The notes: generated from the letters alone by a model not told the origin. 22,831 bases of DNA from CBDUVZ01 sp965370805 (GCA_965370805.1 CBDUVZ010000041.1:1-22831); one strand, 5' to 3'. Positions 1-7,653 are shown, numbered from the stretch's first letter. Made by a program: numbers and translations.

Positions 1-49
1 AAGGGGATCGCAACTAAGAAATACTATCGTCAATTTATGCAACTAAGCA
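1..49. other. Left edge, downstream of pilC
   Basis: This short stretch lies after the pilC stop codon and is AT-richer than the rest of the window. The 9-mer GCAACTAAG occurs twice (10-18 and 39-47). No gene can be called here. In many genomes the pilin or pseudopilin genes follow pilC, so they may lie beyond the left edge. Confidence 0.4.
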
Positions 50-1288
50 CTAGTTCACGCCGTAGCCGCCACCCGCGCCGAAACTGGACAGGATCGACAT
101 GTAAGGCATGATGATGGCGATGATGAGAAAGACCGCCCCGAGGCCCATCATCCCGATCATTATTGGTTCGATCATGGTGGTCAGGTTCTTTACCATGTAT
201 TCGACTTCGCTGTCGTAGTAGTCCGAGACTTGCTTGAGCATGTCGTCCAGCGCTCCGGATTCCTCGCCGGTGGCGACCATCTGAACGACCATCGCCGGAA
301 AGACCCCTGACTCGCGCATCGGGGCGGCAAGCCCGCGGCCGCGCCGGACGCTTTCGGCTATGCTCTCAACCGCGCCGGCAATATGGACGTTGCCGACCGT
401 TTTCGCCACTAGACCAAGGCTGCGTAGGATCGGCAGTCCGGTACGGTCCAGGGTTTCGAACATGCGGGCGAAGCGCGACAGCGACATCTTGTAGATAATC
501 GGCCCGAAGACCGGAAGCTTGAGCTTCAACCGGTCCCACCAGAGTCGACCCACACCGGTCCGGATGAAGAGATAGAACAGAACCGCAACCCCGGCGGCGA
601 GAAGGAACACGATATACCAGTAGCGCTGCAGGAAATCGGTAATCATGATCATGATCTGGGTCGGGAGCGGCATTGTGCCGCCGGTAGAAGTCAGCAGCAT
701 GGTGAATTTCGGCAGCACGAAGGTGGCAAGTACGATGCCGGCGACGACGAATCCGACCATCAGGATGATCGGGTAGCGCATTGCGGCGCCGACGTCGCTC
801 TTCAGCCGGCGGTCGTGCTCCAGCAACATGACCAGGCGTTCGAGTATCTCGTCGAGAACACCGCCCGTCTCTCCGGCCCAGATGGAATTCACATAGAGCT
901 CGCTGAACACGCGCGGGAACTTGGACATGCAGACGGAAAGCGACGAACCACCCATCAGGTCTTTGCGGATTGCGTCCAGCGCCTTCGCCAGCGGCTTGCT
1001 CTTGGTCTGCGCCTGGAGGGCGCCGATGGCTGAGAGCATCGGCAAGCCGGCGCGGTGGAGGGTGACGAACTGCCGGGTGAAGTTGATGAGGTCGACCGGC
1101 TTGACTCGCTGGAAGAAACGGCTGAGGTCCACCTGGATGCCGCCGCCCGTCTTCTCTTCCTTGATGGTAATCGGAACATAGCCCAGGCTGTCGAGTTTCT
1201 CGACAACCGTATGGATATCGGTTCCTTCGAGCGTGCCCGAAACGACCTGGCCTTCTTTGTCTCTGACTTTGTAGCGGAAAAGCGGCAT
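50..1288 (-). CDS. pilC: Type IV pilus / type II secretion inner-membrane platform protein (PilC/GspF family)
   Basis: Polytopic inner-membrane protein that anchors the assembly ATPase and supports extrusion of pilin or pseudopilin subunits. The 412 residues have the usual family length and plan. A short cytoplasmic N-terminus is followed by two repeated T2SSF domains (about 68-191 and 271-393). Hydrophobic segments lie at about 170-197, 224-242 and 371-397. Both repeats carry the family pattern around RxGLPxLxxL (residues 79-88 and 282-291) and GExxGxLD (139-146 and 341-348). The ATG at 1288 has a strong GGAGGA ribosome site just upstream. It begins 23 bases after the stop of the ATPase gene on the same strand, so the two form one operon. 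PilC and GspF cannot be separated by sequence alone; no secretin or pilin gene is in view. Confidence 0.93.
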   Translation of the reverse strand: MPLFRYKVRDKEGQVVSGTLEGTDIHTVVEKLDSLGYVPITIKEEKTGGGIQVDLSRFFQRVKPVDLINFTRQFVTLHRAGLPMLSAIGALQAQTKSKPLAKALDAIRKDLMGGSSLSVCMSKFPRVFSELYVNSIWAGETGGVLDEILERLVMLLEHDRRLKSDVGAAMRYPIILMVGFVVAGIVLATFVLPKFTMLLTSTGGTMPLPTQIMIMITDFLQRYWYIVFLLAAGVAVLFYLFIRTGVGRLWWDRLKLKLPVFGPIIYKMSLSRFARMFETLDRTGLPILRSLGLVAKTVGNVHIAGAVESIAESVRRGRGLAAPMRESGVFPAMVVQMVATGEESGALDDMLKQVSDYYDSEVEYMVKNLTTMIEPIMIGMMGLGAVFLIIAIIMPYMSILSSFGAGGGYGVN

Positions 1289-1311
1289 GACTCCTCCGTT
1301 TCTAGACTGGT

Positions 1312-2892
1312 TTACTCAAATTTCTCGGCCTCTCGCATGACCTCGTCAATCGAAATCACCCCTGCCAGTACTTTGTCTATCCCGTCATCCCAGAGGGTTC
1401 TCATTCCGTGTTCCTGGGCCATTGCCCGGACCGCGCTGGTGGGCGGCCGGGTGACAACTAGCTCGCGGACGCGGTCGTTCATTCTCAGTACTTCGAAGAT
1501 GCCGATCCGGCCGTGGTAGCCCGTATTGCGGCATCGCTCACAGCCACGGCCCCGAGAGAACTTGGTGCCGGGTTCGAGCTCCAGTTCCTCAAGCAGGGCC
1601 GGGGACGGGTCGTACTCTTCCTTGCATTTCGAGCAGATCTGACGTACGAGCCGTTGGGCAACGGTACCTTCAATCGCGGACGCAACGAGGAAAGGCTCGA
1701 TTCCCATGTCGATGAGACGGGTGATGGTGCCCGGAGCGTCATTGGTGTGGATGGTGGAGAATACAAGCTGGCCGGTCAGCGCCGCCCGGATGGCGACACC
1801 GGCCGTCTCACCGTCACGGATCTCACCGATCATGATCACGTCCGGGTCCTGACGTAGGATGTGCTTGAGTCCTACGAGGTAGGTGTAGCCGGCCGTTTCG
1901 TTCACTCCGGACTGGCAGATCTTGTCGATTTCGTACTCGACCGGGTCCTCAATCGTAATGATATTCTTGTCGCTGCCGCGGATTTCACCGAGGACGGCGT
2001 AAACGGTCGTGCTCTTGCCGCAGCCGGTCGGGCCGGTAACCAGGATTACTCCGTGCGGTTTGGCAATCATCTCACGCATGATATCCAGATTGCCACCGGT
2101 GAGCCCGAGTTCGTCGAGTGAGAGCAGGCGCATGCGGTCGAGGATACGCATCACGACCGTCTCGCCGTACGTGCTGGGGAAGGTGGAGACCCGGAAGTCG
2201 ACTTCCCTGCCGTCGACGATTGCTCCGTATCGTCCGTCCTGGGGGACCCGTTTCTCGGCGATATTCATCCGCGACATGATCTTGATACGCGAGACGACGG
2301 CAAGCTGCAGTGCTTTCTTCGGTGACACGATCGGGTGGAGCATGCCGTCAATACGGAATCTGACGGTCAGACCTTCGCGGGTCGGCTCGATGTGGATGTC
2401 GGATGCGCGCTCGCGAACGGCGCGGATAATCATCTGGTTCACCCATCGAACAACCGGAGCCTCGGAGGCGAGTTCTTCCAGCTTGGTCGGCGCGGCGCTC
2501 TGTTCGGCCCCAATACCTTCTTCCTCTTCCGGCAGGTCGTCGAGGCTGGTTATCTCCGGTTCATCCGGAAGGTCCGGCTGCTCCGGTGTGGTGTAGTACT
2601 GGTTGAGCGCACCGAAGAAATCCAGTTCCCGGCAGACCATCGGCTCAACTTCCATCCCGGTGGTGCGTCTGACTTCGTCGATAGTGATGATGTCACCCGG
2701 GTTGACAAGTGCCACCGCCAAGGTGTTTCCTGAGCGGAACAGGGGAATCAACCTGTTGTCACGGAGGAATTTCTCCGCGAACATCTGAAGTACTTCCGAA
2801 TCGACCCGGAAGTTCGTCAGATCGACGAACGGAACCCCGTACTTCTGCTCCAGGACTTCGCCTGATTCTTGTTCGCTTGGTGCCTCAGCCAT
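1312..2892 (-). CDS. pilB: Type IV pilus / type II secretion assembly ATPase (PilB/GspE family)
   Basis: Hexameric cytoplasmic ATPase that powers pilus or pseudopilus assembly with the adjacent platform protein. The 526 residues show an N-terminal MshEN/T2SSE_N domain (about 15-100), an acidic linker (about 104-130) and the GspE ATPase core. Walker A is GPTGCGKST at 287-295, the Asp box lies near 311-321 (IITIEDPVEYE), Walker B near 350-360 (DPDVIMIGEIRD) and the His box near 377-386 (VFSTIHTNDA). The zinc tetracysteine motif is complete: CSKC at 420-423 and CERC at 451-454. The tetracysteine motif and the MshEN domain favour an assembly ATPase over a PilT retraction ATPase. The start is backed by an AAGGAGG site about 7 bases upstream and a perfect promoter about 100 bases upstream. 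It is the first gene of the pilB-pilC operon. Confidence 0.95.
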   Translation of the reverse strand: MAEAPSEQESGEVLEQKYGVPFVDLTNFRVDSEVLQMFAEKFLRDNRLIPLFRSGNTLAVALVNPGDIITIDEVRRTTGMEVEPMVCRELDFFGALNQYYTTPEQPDLPDEPEITSLDDLPEEEEGIGAEQSAAPTKLEELASEAPVVRWVNQMIIRAVRERASDIHIEPTREGLTVRFRIDGMLHPIVSPKKALQLAVVSRIKIMSRMNIAEKRVPQDGRYGAIVDGREVDFRVSTFPSTYGETVVMRILDRMRLLSLDELGLTGGNLDIMREMIAKPHGVILVTGPTGCGKSTTVYAVLGEIRGSDKNIITIEDPVEYEIDKICQSGVNETAGYTYLVGLKHILRQDPDVIMIGEIRDGETAGVAIRAALTGQLVFSTIHTNDAPGTITRLIDMGIEPFLVASAIEGTVAQRLVRQICSKCKEEYDPSPALLEELELEPGTKFSRGRGCERCRNTGYHGRIGIFEVLRMNDRVRELVVTRPPTSAVRAMAQEHGMRTLWDDGIDKVLAGVISIDEVMREAEKFE

Positions 2893-2990
2893 CCTTATGC
2901 CTCCTTATTTGCCGGACCGCCCGCCGTTTCCATCCGGGACGTTCAGACCGGCAACCTCAGCCCGTACCATGTCATGGCGCATTACATTGG

Positions 2991-3018
2991 ATTATAGGAC
3001 GGTGGTGCAGGGTGTCAA
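2991..3018 (-). promoter_or_regulatory. Perfect-consensus sigma70-type promoter for pilBC
   Basis: Read on the minus strand, TTGACA (3018-3013) is followed after 16 bases by TATAAT (2996-2991). Both hexamers match the housekeeping consensus exactly. The predicted start near 2984 gives a 5' leader of roughly 90 bases before the pilB ATG at 2892. Confidence 0.8.
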
Positions 3019-3343
3019 CCGTTCACATCATCTCTATCTACAGGCAGGGCTTCGCCGGGAAGTCGTGTTTTCACAGGAGGGATGGCGGGGAGGAGTTGAC
3101 GCTCCGAAGCAGAAGACTATATTTAGCCGCGTTGCACATACCCTTTCTGCACTGTGGAGTGTCCGCCGGTACCGTCCGTGGATGGCAGGCGGCAAACCCC
3201 ATCCGTCTGCGTGTCCGGAGGGACGTTGTCCGTTCCCGGGTTTCAGGTCAGGAACGGGAGCAGCGCAGGGAGTTTGCTGTCCGGGTCGGGTGGGTCAAGC
3301 TGCCGGATTCCGCGCGCCCTTCGCCGGCCCGGGGAGGAGTCAG
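3019..3343. other. Non-coding divergent intergenic stretch
   Basis: Between the pilBC promoter and the GH57-like remnant I see no convincing gene on either strand. The open frames that cross this stretch have no recognisable domain and atypical Arg/Pro/Gly-rich composition. The only clear element is the plus-strand promoter at 3096-3123. The stretch may be decayed sequence upstream of a deleted gene. Confidence 0.45.
3096..3123 (+). promoter_or_regulatory. Sigma70-type promoter facing the GH57 remnant and ptsH
   Basis: TTGACG (3096-3101), a 16-base spacer and TATATT (3118-3123) form a good promoter on the plus strand. A transcript starting near 3130 would cross the GH57-like remnant and reach ptsH. 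It may be the original promoter of the now truncated gene. Confidence 0.5.
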
Positions 3344-3421
3344 GTGACCAGATTCGCATTCGGGGTCCATAACCATCAGCCGGTGGGCAATCCGGAGACT
3401 GTTGACACACTGGAGCGGTGA
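3344..3421 (+). pseudogene. Remnant of a GH57 glycosidase gene (first 25 codons)
   Basis: A GTG at 3344 sits 4 bases after a strong GGGGAGGAG ribosome site (3331-3339) and opens a 25-codon frame ending in TGA at 3419-3421. Its peptide contains FAFGVHNHQPVGN. This closely matches the beginning of family GH57 enzymes (alpha-amylase/4-alpha-glucanotransferase type), whose first conserved region is HQP near the N-terminus. GH57 proteins are usually 400 or more residues, so only the first strand of the catalytic domain is left. I find no continuation in any frame before ptsH. A truncated gene that kept its promoter and ribosome site is the simplest reading. A functional micro-ORF is possible but less likely. 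Confidence 0.55.
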
Positions 3422-3455
3422 TGATTGAGTCCGGGTGGCAGGGGCATGTCTGCTA

Positions 3456-3483
3456 TTGGCAGGGCGTTCGATTTTGCTATTGT
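3456..3483 (+). promoter_or_regulatory. Candidate extended -10 promoter of ptsH
   Basis: TTGGCA (3456-3461), 16 bases, then TATTGT (3478-3483) preceded by TG in the extended -10 position (3475-3476). Transcription would begin near 3490, only a few bases before the ptsH ATG at 3497. That leaves room for at most the weak AGGG at 3486-3489. The 8-mer TGCTATTG is repeated at 3451-3458 and 3475-3482. Confidence 0.4.
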
Positions 3484-3496
3484 CTAGGGTAATCCT

Positions 3497-3757
3497 ATGG
3501 TTTCCGGTAAGGTTGTGATTCGAGGCGAGGTCGGGCTCCATGCCCGGCCGGCCGCCGATTTCGTCCGCCAGGCTGAGCAGTACGAGTCCAAGGTCAGGCT
3601 GGCCAAGGACGGGATGTGGGTGAACGGCCGGAGCATCCTGGCCATTCTGACACTGGCGGCTGAGACCGGCAGTGAGCTGATTCTTGAGGTGATCGGTACC
3701 GACGAAGAGGAGGCTTTTGCGGTCCTGAGGGCCAAACTGGAGGAGAATGTCACGTAG
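3497..3757 (+). CDS. ptsH: Phosphocarrier protein HPr
   Basis: Small cytoplasmic phosphocarrier of the phosphoenolpyruvate phosphotransferase system. It takes phosphate from enzyme I on a histidine and passes it on. The 86 residues are the standard HPr length. The active-site motif GLHARPAA places the phosphorylated His at residue 15. The second conserved site, VNGRSILAIL, puts a serine at residue 46, the residue modified by HPr kinase/phosphorylase in many bacteria. A regulatory role beside or instead of sugar transport is therefore possible. The last 11 bases overlap the start of ptsI, indicating a single transcript and probable translational coupling. There is no strong ribosome site, in line with a promoter lying almost on the start codon. 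Confidence 0.95.
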   Translation: MVSGKVVIRGEVGLHARPAADFVRQAEQYESKVRLAKDGMWVNGRSILAILTLAAETGSELILEVIGTDEEEAFAVLRAKLEENVT

Positions 3758-5537
3758 ACGGGAGAAGTTGATCCGCGGAATCCCGGTTGCGCACGGGTTT
3801 GCTTCCGGCATCGTGTTTGTCCATCAGCCGTATCTCCCGGACGTGGTGGAAAAGGCACTGAATCCTGAAGACGTCCGGGGAGAAGTGCGACGATTTCGTG
3901 ATGCCGTGCAACTGGCCCGGCGGGACCTGCAGACGCTCCGTACCCAGGTGAAGCGCGAGATGGGGCAGGACCTTGCCGGATTCATCGACGTTCAGTTGGC
4001 GTTGCTGACCGACGAGGAGGTCCTGGCCGGAACTGAGCGCCACATCAAAGATCACAAGTGCAACGCTGAGTTCTCCTATGCCGAGACCGTGAGCCGGCTG
4101 GGCGGTCCGATAGCCAGATCGAACACACCTTTCTTCCGGGAGCGGGTCCTTGATGTTCTTGATGTCTCAATGAGAGTCCTGCGTCATCTGCTCAACGATG
4201 AACTGCCGTCGCTTCACGATATCAAGGAGGGTACAGTTCTGGTGGCGCACGACCTACCGCCTTCGGAGACGGTGTTGCTTGACCCGGCGAGAGTGCGAGG
4301 GCTGGTTCTCGAAGGGGGCGGCAAGACTTCCCACACCGCGATAATGGCCAAGGCGAAGGATATCCCGACGGTTGTCGGAGCGGATTCGGTGTGCCGTGAT
4401 GCCGTCGATGGCCAGGAGATTATCGTTGACGGCTACCGGGGGCTGGTGATTCTGAATCCAACCCGGAAGCGACTGGCCGCGCACGAAAGCGACGTCGAAC
4501 TGGCCCGACAGCATCGGCAGTCGCTTTCGCGTCTGGCCGAGCAGGAAGCGGTTACTGCCGACGGGAGAATGATCGATCTGTCGGCCAATATCGAGTTCCT
4601 GGTCGAGGCGCGCGCCGCGCTGGAGCATGGCGCGCGGGGAATCGGGCTGTTCCGCACCGAGTACATCTATTTCGCCAAGCGGCGGCCTCCGACCGAGGAG
4701 GAGCAGTTTGAGATCTTTGCCGAAGTGGCGAAGCTGTTGAAGCCCCGGCCGGTCATTGTGCGGACGTTCGACCTGGGGGGCGACAAGGTCATTCCCGGTT
4801 ACACGGAACTCAATCCGTTTCTCGGCTGGCGAGCGCTCAGGCTCTGCTTCGACAATCCGGAGATGCTCGAGCGGCAGATTCGTGCTATCCTGCGTGCGTC
4901 GGCGTTCGGCAACATCAAGATGATGTTCCCGATGGTGTCCGCCCTTGACGAGTTGCGCCGGGCCAGGCTGATTGTGGATCGGTGCAGGCAGAAACTCCGG
5001 CAGGACGGCGTGGCGTTTGACGAGCAGATGGAAGTCGGAGTGATGATTGAGACGCCGGCAGCGGCGATAATGGCCGACCGGTTTGCACAGGAATGTTCGT
5101 TCCTGTCAATCGGCTCGAACGACCTGACGCAGTACACCTTGGCGGTGGATCGCAGCAATGAGAAAGTAGCCGAGCTCTACGACCATTTTCATCCCGCCGT
5201 GCTGCAATTGCTCAAGCAGACGGTCGATGCTGCGCACCGGCAGGGGATATGGGTCGGGATGTGCGGGGAGTTCGCGGCCGATCCGCTGGGGATTCTCGTT
5301 CTCCTCGGGCTTGGAATCGACGAGCTCTCGGTCGCGCCGGTTCTGATTCCCGAGGCGAAGAACATCATCCGCTCGATCGATACCCGTTCGGCCGCCGAGA
5401 TTGCGTCCGAGGCGATGGAGCTCGGGACCGTGCTTGAGGTGAAGCGGCTGCTGCGCAGAGAGCTGCACCGTCGGTTCCCCAAGTTGGCCGAGTTCCTGTT
5501 CGAACTGGCAGGGAATGGAGATGAAGATGACACGTAG
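3747..5537 (+). CDS. ptsI: PTS enzyme I (phosphoenolpyruvate-protein phosphotransferase)
   Basis: Cytoplasmic enzyme that autophosphorylates from PEP and phosphorylates HPr. At 596 residues it is close to the usual 570-590 and shows all three domains. These are the HPr-binding N-terminal domain (about 10-130), the phosphohistidine swivel domain with GGGKTSHTAIMA (active His 196), and the PEP-binding TIM barrel. The barrel carries LFRTEYIYF (301-309), RTFDLGGDK (339-347), SIGSNDLTQY (454-463) and the catalytic Cys 506 in VGMCGEFA. The ATG at 3747 lies inside the end of ptsH behind a GGAGGAG site. It overlaps the next gene by 23 bases. No EII permease, EIIA or HPr kinase gene is in this window, so whether it drives sugar uptake or only regulation cannot be decided. 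Confidence 0.95.
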   Translation: MSRRREKLIRGIPVAHGFASGIVFVHQPYLPDVVEKALNPEDVRGEVRRFRDAVQLARRDLQTLRTQVKREMGQDLAGFIDVQLALLTDEEVLAGTERHIKDHKCNAEFSYAETVSRLGGPIARSNTPFFRERVLDVLDVSMRVLRHLLNDELPSLHDIKEGTVLVAHDLPPSETVLLDPARVRGLVLEGGGKTSHTAIMAKAKDIPTVVGADSVCRDAVDGQEIIVDGYRGLVILNPTRKRLAAHESDVELARQHRQSLSRLAEQEAVTADGRMIDLSANIEFLVEARAALEHGARGIGLFRTEYIYFAKRRPPTEEEQFEIFAEVAKLLKPRPVIVRTFDLGGDKVIPGYTELNPFLGWRALRLCFDNPEMLERQIRAILRASAFGNIKMMFPMVSALDELRRARLIVDRCRQKLRQDGVAFDEQMEVGVMIETPAAAIMADRFAQECSFLSIGSNDLTQYTLAVDRSNEKVAELYDHFHPAVLQLLKQTVDAAHRQGIWVGMCGEFAADPLGILVLLGLGIDELSVAPVLIPEAKNIIRSIDTRSAAEIASEAMELGTVLEVKRLLRRELHRRFPKLAEFLFELAGNGDEDDT

Positions 5538-6609
5538 CCCGGATTCGATGCCGGAGCTGGTTCTCGGGCTGCCGGAGCAGATGGTCGAGGCGACGGTCAG
5601 GATACGGCGGGATGGAGAGGAAATGCCGAATGCCGAATGGCGAATGGCGAATGAGGAGACCGACAAGGTCGTGGTTGCCGGTATGGGTGGTTCAGCTATC
5701 GGCGGCGACATCCTGCGCTGTCTGCTTGCCGACAAGTGCCCGACGCCCGTTCTTGTTGTCCGTGACTACTCCCTGCCGGCCGCGGTCAATCGCCGGACGT
5801 TGTTCATAGCAGTCAGCTATTCGGGCAACACCGAGGAGACGCTGTCGTCGTTCCGTCAGGCGCGCCGGCGCGGGTGCCGGATCGTGGCGATAACGAGCGG
5901 TGGCAAGCTCAAGCGGGCCGCGAGCCGGTTCGGTCTTCCGCTCGTGGAGATTCCCGGTGGGCTGCCGCCGAGGGCCGCACTCGGGTATCTGTTCGTATCG
6001 CTGCTGACCGTTGTCGAGCGGCTCGGGCTTGCCCGGGGTTTCGGCAAGGACCTGAACGAAGCGACGAGCCTGATGGTCGAGCGGCGCAAGCAGTGGCTTT
6101 GCAGGGCGAGAGCAATCGCCCGTAAGCTGGAAGGCCGGCTGCCGGTTGTCTATTCGACCAGCCGACTGCTGGACGCCGTGGCGGATCGCTGGCGCTGCCA
6201 GTTGAATGAGAACGCGGAAGTGATGTGCCATACGAATGTGTTCCCGGAACACAACCATAACGAGATTGTCGGGATGGGCGCCCCGGATTTCCTGGCCGGC
6301 AGGACGGCGTTGCTCGTGCTGCTGGACCGGACCACGCATCCCCGGACTAGGCTGCGTCTGGGCCACGTGCTGAGTATCACGAAGGCTGGATACGCAACGG
6401 CCTTCCGGCTCGAGACTGAGGGCCGGAGCGCACTCGCCCGGATTTTCTCGATGGTGATGCTTGGCGACCTGGTGAGTGTCGAGCTTGCCCGGCTGCGTGG
6501 GGTTGACCCGACGCCGATACCGAGGATTGACGAGTTGAAACGGCGGATGGCGCAGGAGAAGTCAAGAGCCAAATGCCAAGAGCCAAAGGGCAGGGGGGCG
6601 GGTCGATGA
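5515..6609 (+). CDS. Bifunctional phosphoglucose/phosphomannose isomerase family protein
   Basis: SIS-domain sugar isomerase expected to interconvert fructose 6-phosphate with glucose 6-phosphate and mannose 6-phosphate. The 364 residues fit the archaeal/bacterial PGI/PMI family. Evidence is the first SIS motif AGMGGSAIGGD (55-65), the sugar-phosphate loop SYSGNTEET (101-109), a second SIS half, and the C-terminal PGI signature FPEHNHNEIVGM (243-254) with the conserved Glu/His. The ATG at 5515 overlaps ptsI; ATGs at 5521 and 5527 are also possible. Two oddities come from DNA repeats. A 7-base array (5621-5655) is read through as residues of the N-terminal segment just before the first SIS strand. 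Another (6560-6594) makes the last 15 or so residues, a basic tail absent from the family. The stop overlaps the next start as ATGA. Confidence 0.88.
   Translation: MEMKMTRSPDSMPELVLGLPEQMVEATVRIRRDGEEMPNAEWRMANEETDKVVVAGMGGSAIGGDILRCLLADKCPTPVLVVRDYSLPAAVNRRTLFIAVSYSGNTEETLSSFRQARRRGCRIVAITSGGKLKRAASRFGLPLVEIPGGLPPRAALGYLFVSLLTVVERLGLARGFGKDLNEATSLMVERRKQWLCRARAIARKLEGRLPVVYSTSRLLDAVADRWRCQLNENAEVMCHTNVFPEHNHNEIVGMGAPDFLAGRTALLVLLDRTTHPRTRLRLGHVLSITKAGYATAFRLETEGRSALARIFSMVMLGDLVSVELARLRGVDPTPIPRIDELKRRMAQEKSRAKCQEPKGRGAGR
5621..5655 (+). repeat. In-frame GAATGNC heptamer array inside the isomerase gene
   Basis: Five 7-base units (AAATGCC, GAATGCC, GAATGGC twice, GAATGAG) run without a break through the coding sequence and encode part of residues 36-48. 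The last unit and the bases after it (GAATGAGGAGACCG) are identical to the end of an intergenic array at 13512-13525. The array therefore belongs to the same repeat family as the intergenic copies. Confidence 0.85.
6560..6594 (+). repeat. AGCCAAA-type heptamer array at the isomerase C-terminus
   Basis: The units AGTCAAG, AGCCAAA, TGCCAAG, AGCCAAA and GGGCAGG follow each other in exact 7-base phase. The 18-mer AAGTCAAGAGCCAAATGC (6559-6576) recurs exactly at 8801-8818 after tgt. Here the array is translated as the last residues of the isomerase and lies just before the start of the next gene. Confidence 0.8.
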
Positions 6610-7598
6610 AGTTCAAGGCAGTCATACCCACGGCCGGCGAGGGAAGACGCTTGCGACCTCACACCCATGCAGTTCCGAAGGTACTGCTTGAGGTAGCGGG
6701 CAAGCCGATCATCGGCCATATCATGGACCGGTTGCTGCCGGCCGGGCCCGAAGAAGTCTGCGTTGTGGTGGGGGCGCGAGGCGACCAGATAGCTTCCTAC
6801 CTGACCGGGGCCTATGATTACTCCTTCCGGTTCGTTGAGCAGCCCGAGCCCAGGGGACTGGGTGATGCGGTGTATTGCGCTCGCGAGTGTTTCCAGGGCG
6901 AGCCGGTGCTGGTGCTGCTGGGTGACACGATCGTCGATGTCGATCTGTCCGGGTTCGTCGGTCAGGGGAGTGTTGTCGGGGTCAAGGAGGTCGATGACCC
7001 GAGGCGGTTCGGCATCGCTGAGCTTGACGGCGAACGAGTGACCCGGGTCGTCGAGAAACCGGCGAAGCCGTCGAGCAAGCTGGCACTGGTCGGCGTCTAT
7101 TTCTTCCAGGATTCGAAGTTGCTTTTCGATGCCCTTTCCGGTCTGATTCGGCAGGACCTTCGTACCGGCGGGGAGCTGCAGTTGACCGACGCCATCCAGT
7201 CGATGGTGGAGCGCGGCGCTGATATCCGCGCCCGGCGAATCGAACACTGGCTTGACTGCGGAACGCAGCAGAGCCTGCTTGATACGAACCGGTATCTGCT
7301 CGAGAAGGACGGCTGTTTCGAGCCACGCGAACGGGCGGTGATCGTGCCGCCGGTTTTCATCCACGACTCGGCCCGGATTGAGAACTCGGTGGTGGGACCG
7401 AACGTGTCGGTCGGGCCTGACGCGGAGATCCATCGCTCGGTGATTCGGAATTCGATTATCAACGGCAAGGTCCGGTTGGAGCACGTAATCCTGGAGGGAT
7501 CGATTCTGGGTGAGGGTTCAATGGTGCGCGATATTCCCCGAAAGCTCAATCTCGGTGGGTTCTCGCAGTGGGAGGCCGGAGGCGAGACCGACGCCTGA
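6606..7598 (+). CDS. Sugar-phosphate nucleotidyltransferase with left-handed beta-helix tail
   Basis: Cytoplasmic enzyme of the RmlA/GlmU-like nucleotidyltransferase class. It condenses an NTP with a sugar 1-phosphate to give an NDP-sugar for cell-envelope or storage polysaccharides. From the ATG at 6606 it has 330 residues. The signature PTAGEGRRLRPHTHAVPK lies at 7-24, the metal-binding GDTIVDVD near 102-109, EKPAKPSS near 144-151 and LDCGTQQSLLDTN near 206-218. The C-terminal 75 residues are hexapeptide repeats. This plan matches long-type glucose-1-phosphate thymidylyl/uridylyltransferases; the exact sugar and nucleotide cannot be read. The 6606 start fits the family N-terminus and overlaps the isomerase stop as ATGA. 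An ATG at 6573 lies in repeat DNA and would add only repeat-derived residues. The overlap suggests that the isomerase product feeds this step after a mutase reaction. Confidence 0.88.
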   Translation: MKFKAVIPTAGEGRRLRPHTHAVPKVLLEVAGKPIIGHIMDRLLPAGPEEVCVVVGARGDQIASYLTGAYDYSFRFVEQPEPRGLGDAVYCARECFQGEPVLVLLGDTIVDVDLSGFVGQGSVVGVKEVDDPRRFGIAELDGERVTRVVEKPAKPSSKLALVGVYFFQDSKLLFDALSGLIRQDLRTGGELQLTDAIQSMVERGADIRARRIEHWLDCGTQQSLLDTNRYLLEKDGCFEPRERAVIVPPVFIHDSARIENSVVGPNVSVGPDAEIHRSVIRNSIINGKVRLEHVILEGSILGEGSMVRDIPRKLNLGGFSQWEAGGETDA

Positions 7599-7618
7599 CC
7601 GCCGCGTTCAGGGAAGGA

Positions 7619-7653
7619 AATGAGCAATGACCAAGCCCCAATGACCAATGGGG
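7619..7653 (+). repeat. AATGACC heptamer array before tgt
   Basis: Five phased 7-base units: AATGAGC, AATGACC, AAGCCCC, AATGACC and AATGGGG. The array offers several ATGs just upstream of tgt. One of them (7648) is in frame with tgt but gives non-family residues, so it is probably not the true start. Confidence 0.75.

Noticed and set aside
2897..3421. A 174-codon plus-strand gene in the pilB-ptsH gap
   Set aside because: Only its last 25 codons resemble a protein family (GH57), and these have their own GTG and ribosome site; the earlier part has a non-protein-like composition.
3421..3492. A 23-codon frame starting in a TGATG overlap with the GH57 remnant
   Set aside because: No similarity to GH57 or any family that I recognise, and it overlaps the ptsH promoter candidate.
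6573..6605. Upstream ATG as the start of the sugar nucleotidyltransferase
   Set aside because: The added residues are encoded by repeat DNA inside the isomerase gene, and the 6606 start has the family N-terminus and an ATGA overlap.
6150..7484. A 444-codon minus-strand frame across the isomerase and nucleotidyltransferase genes
   Set aside because: It spans two real genes and their junction, which only a chance open frame would do.
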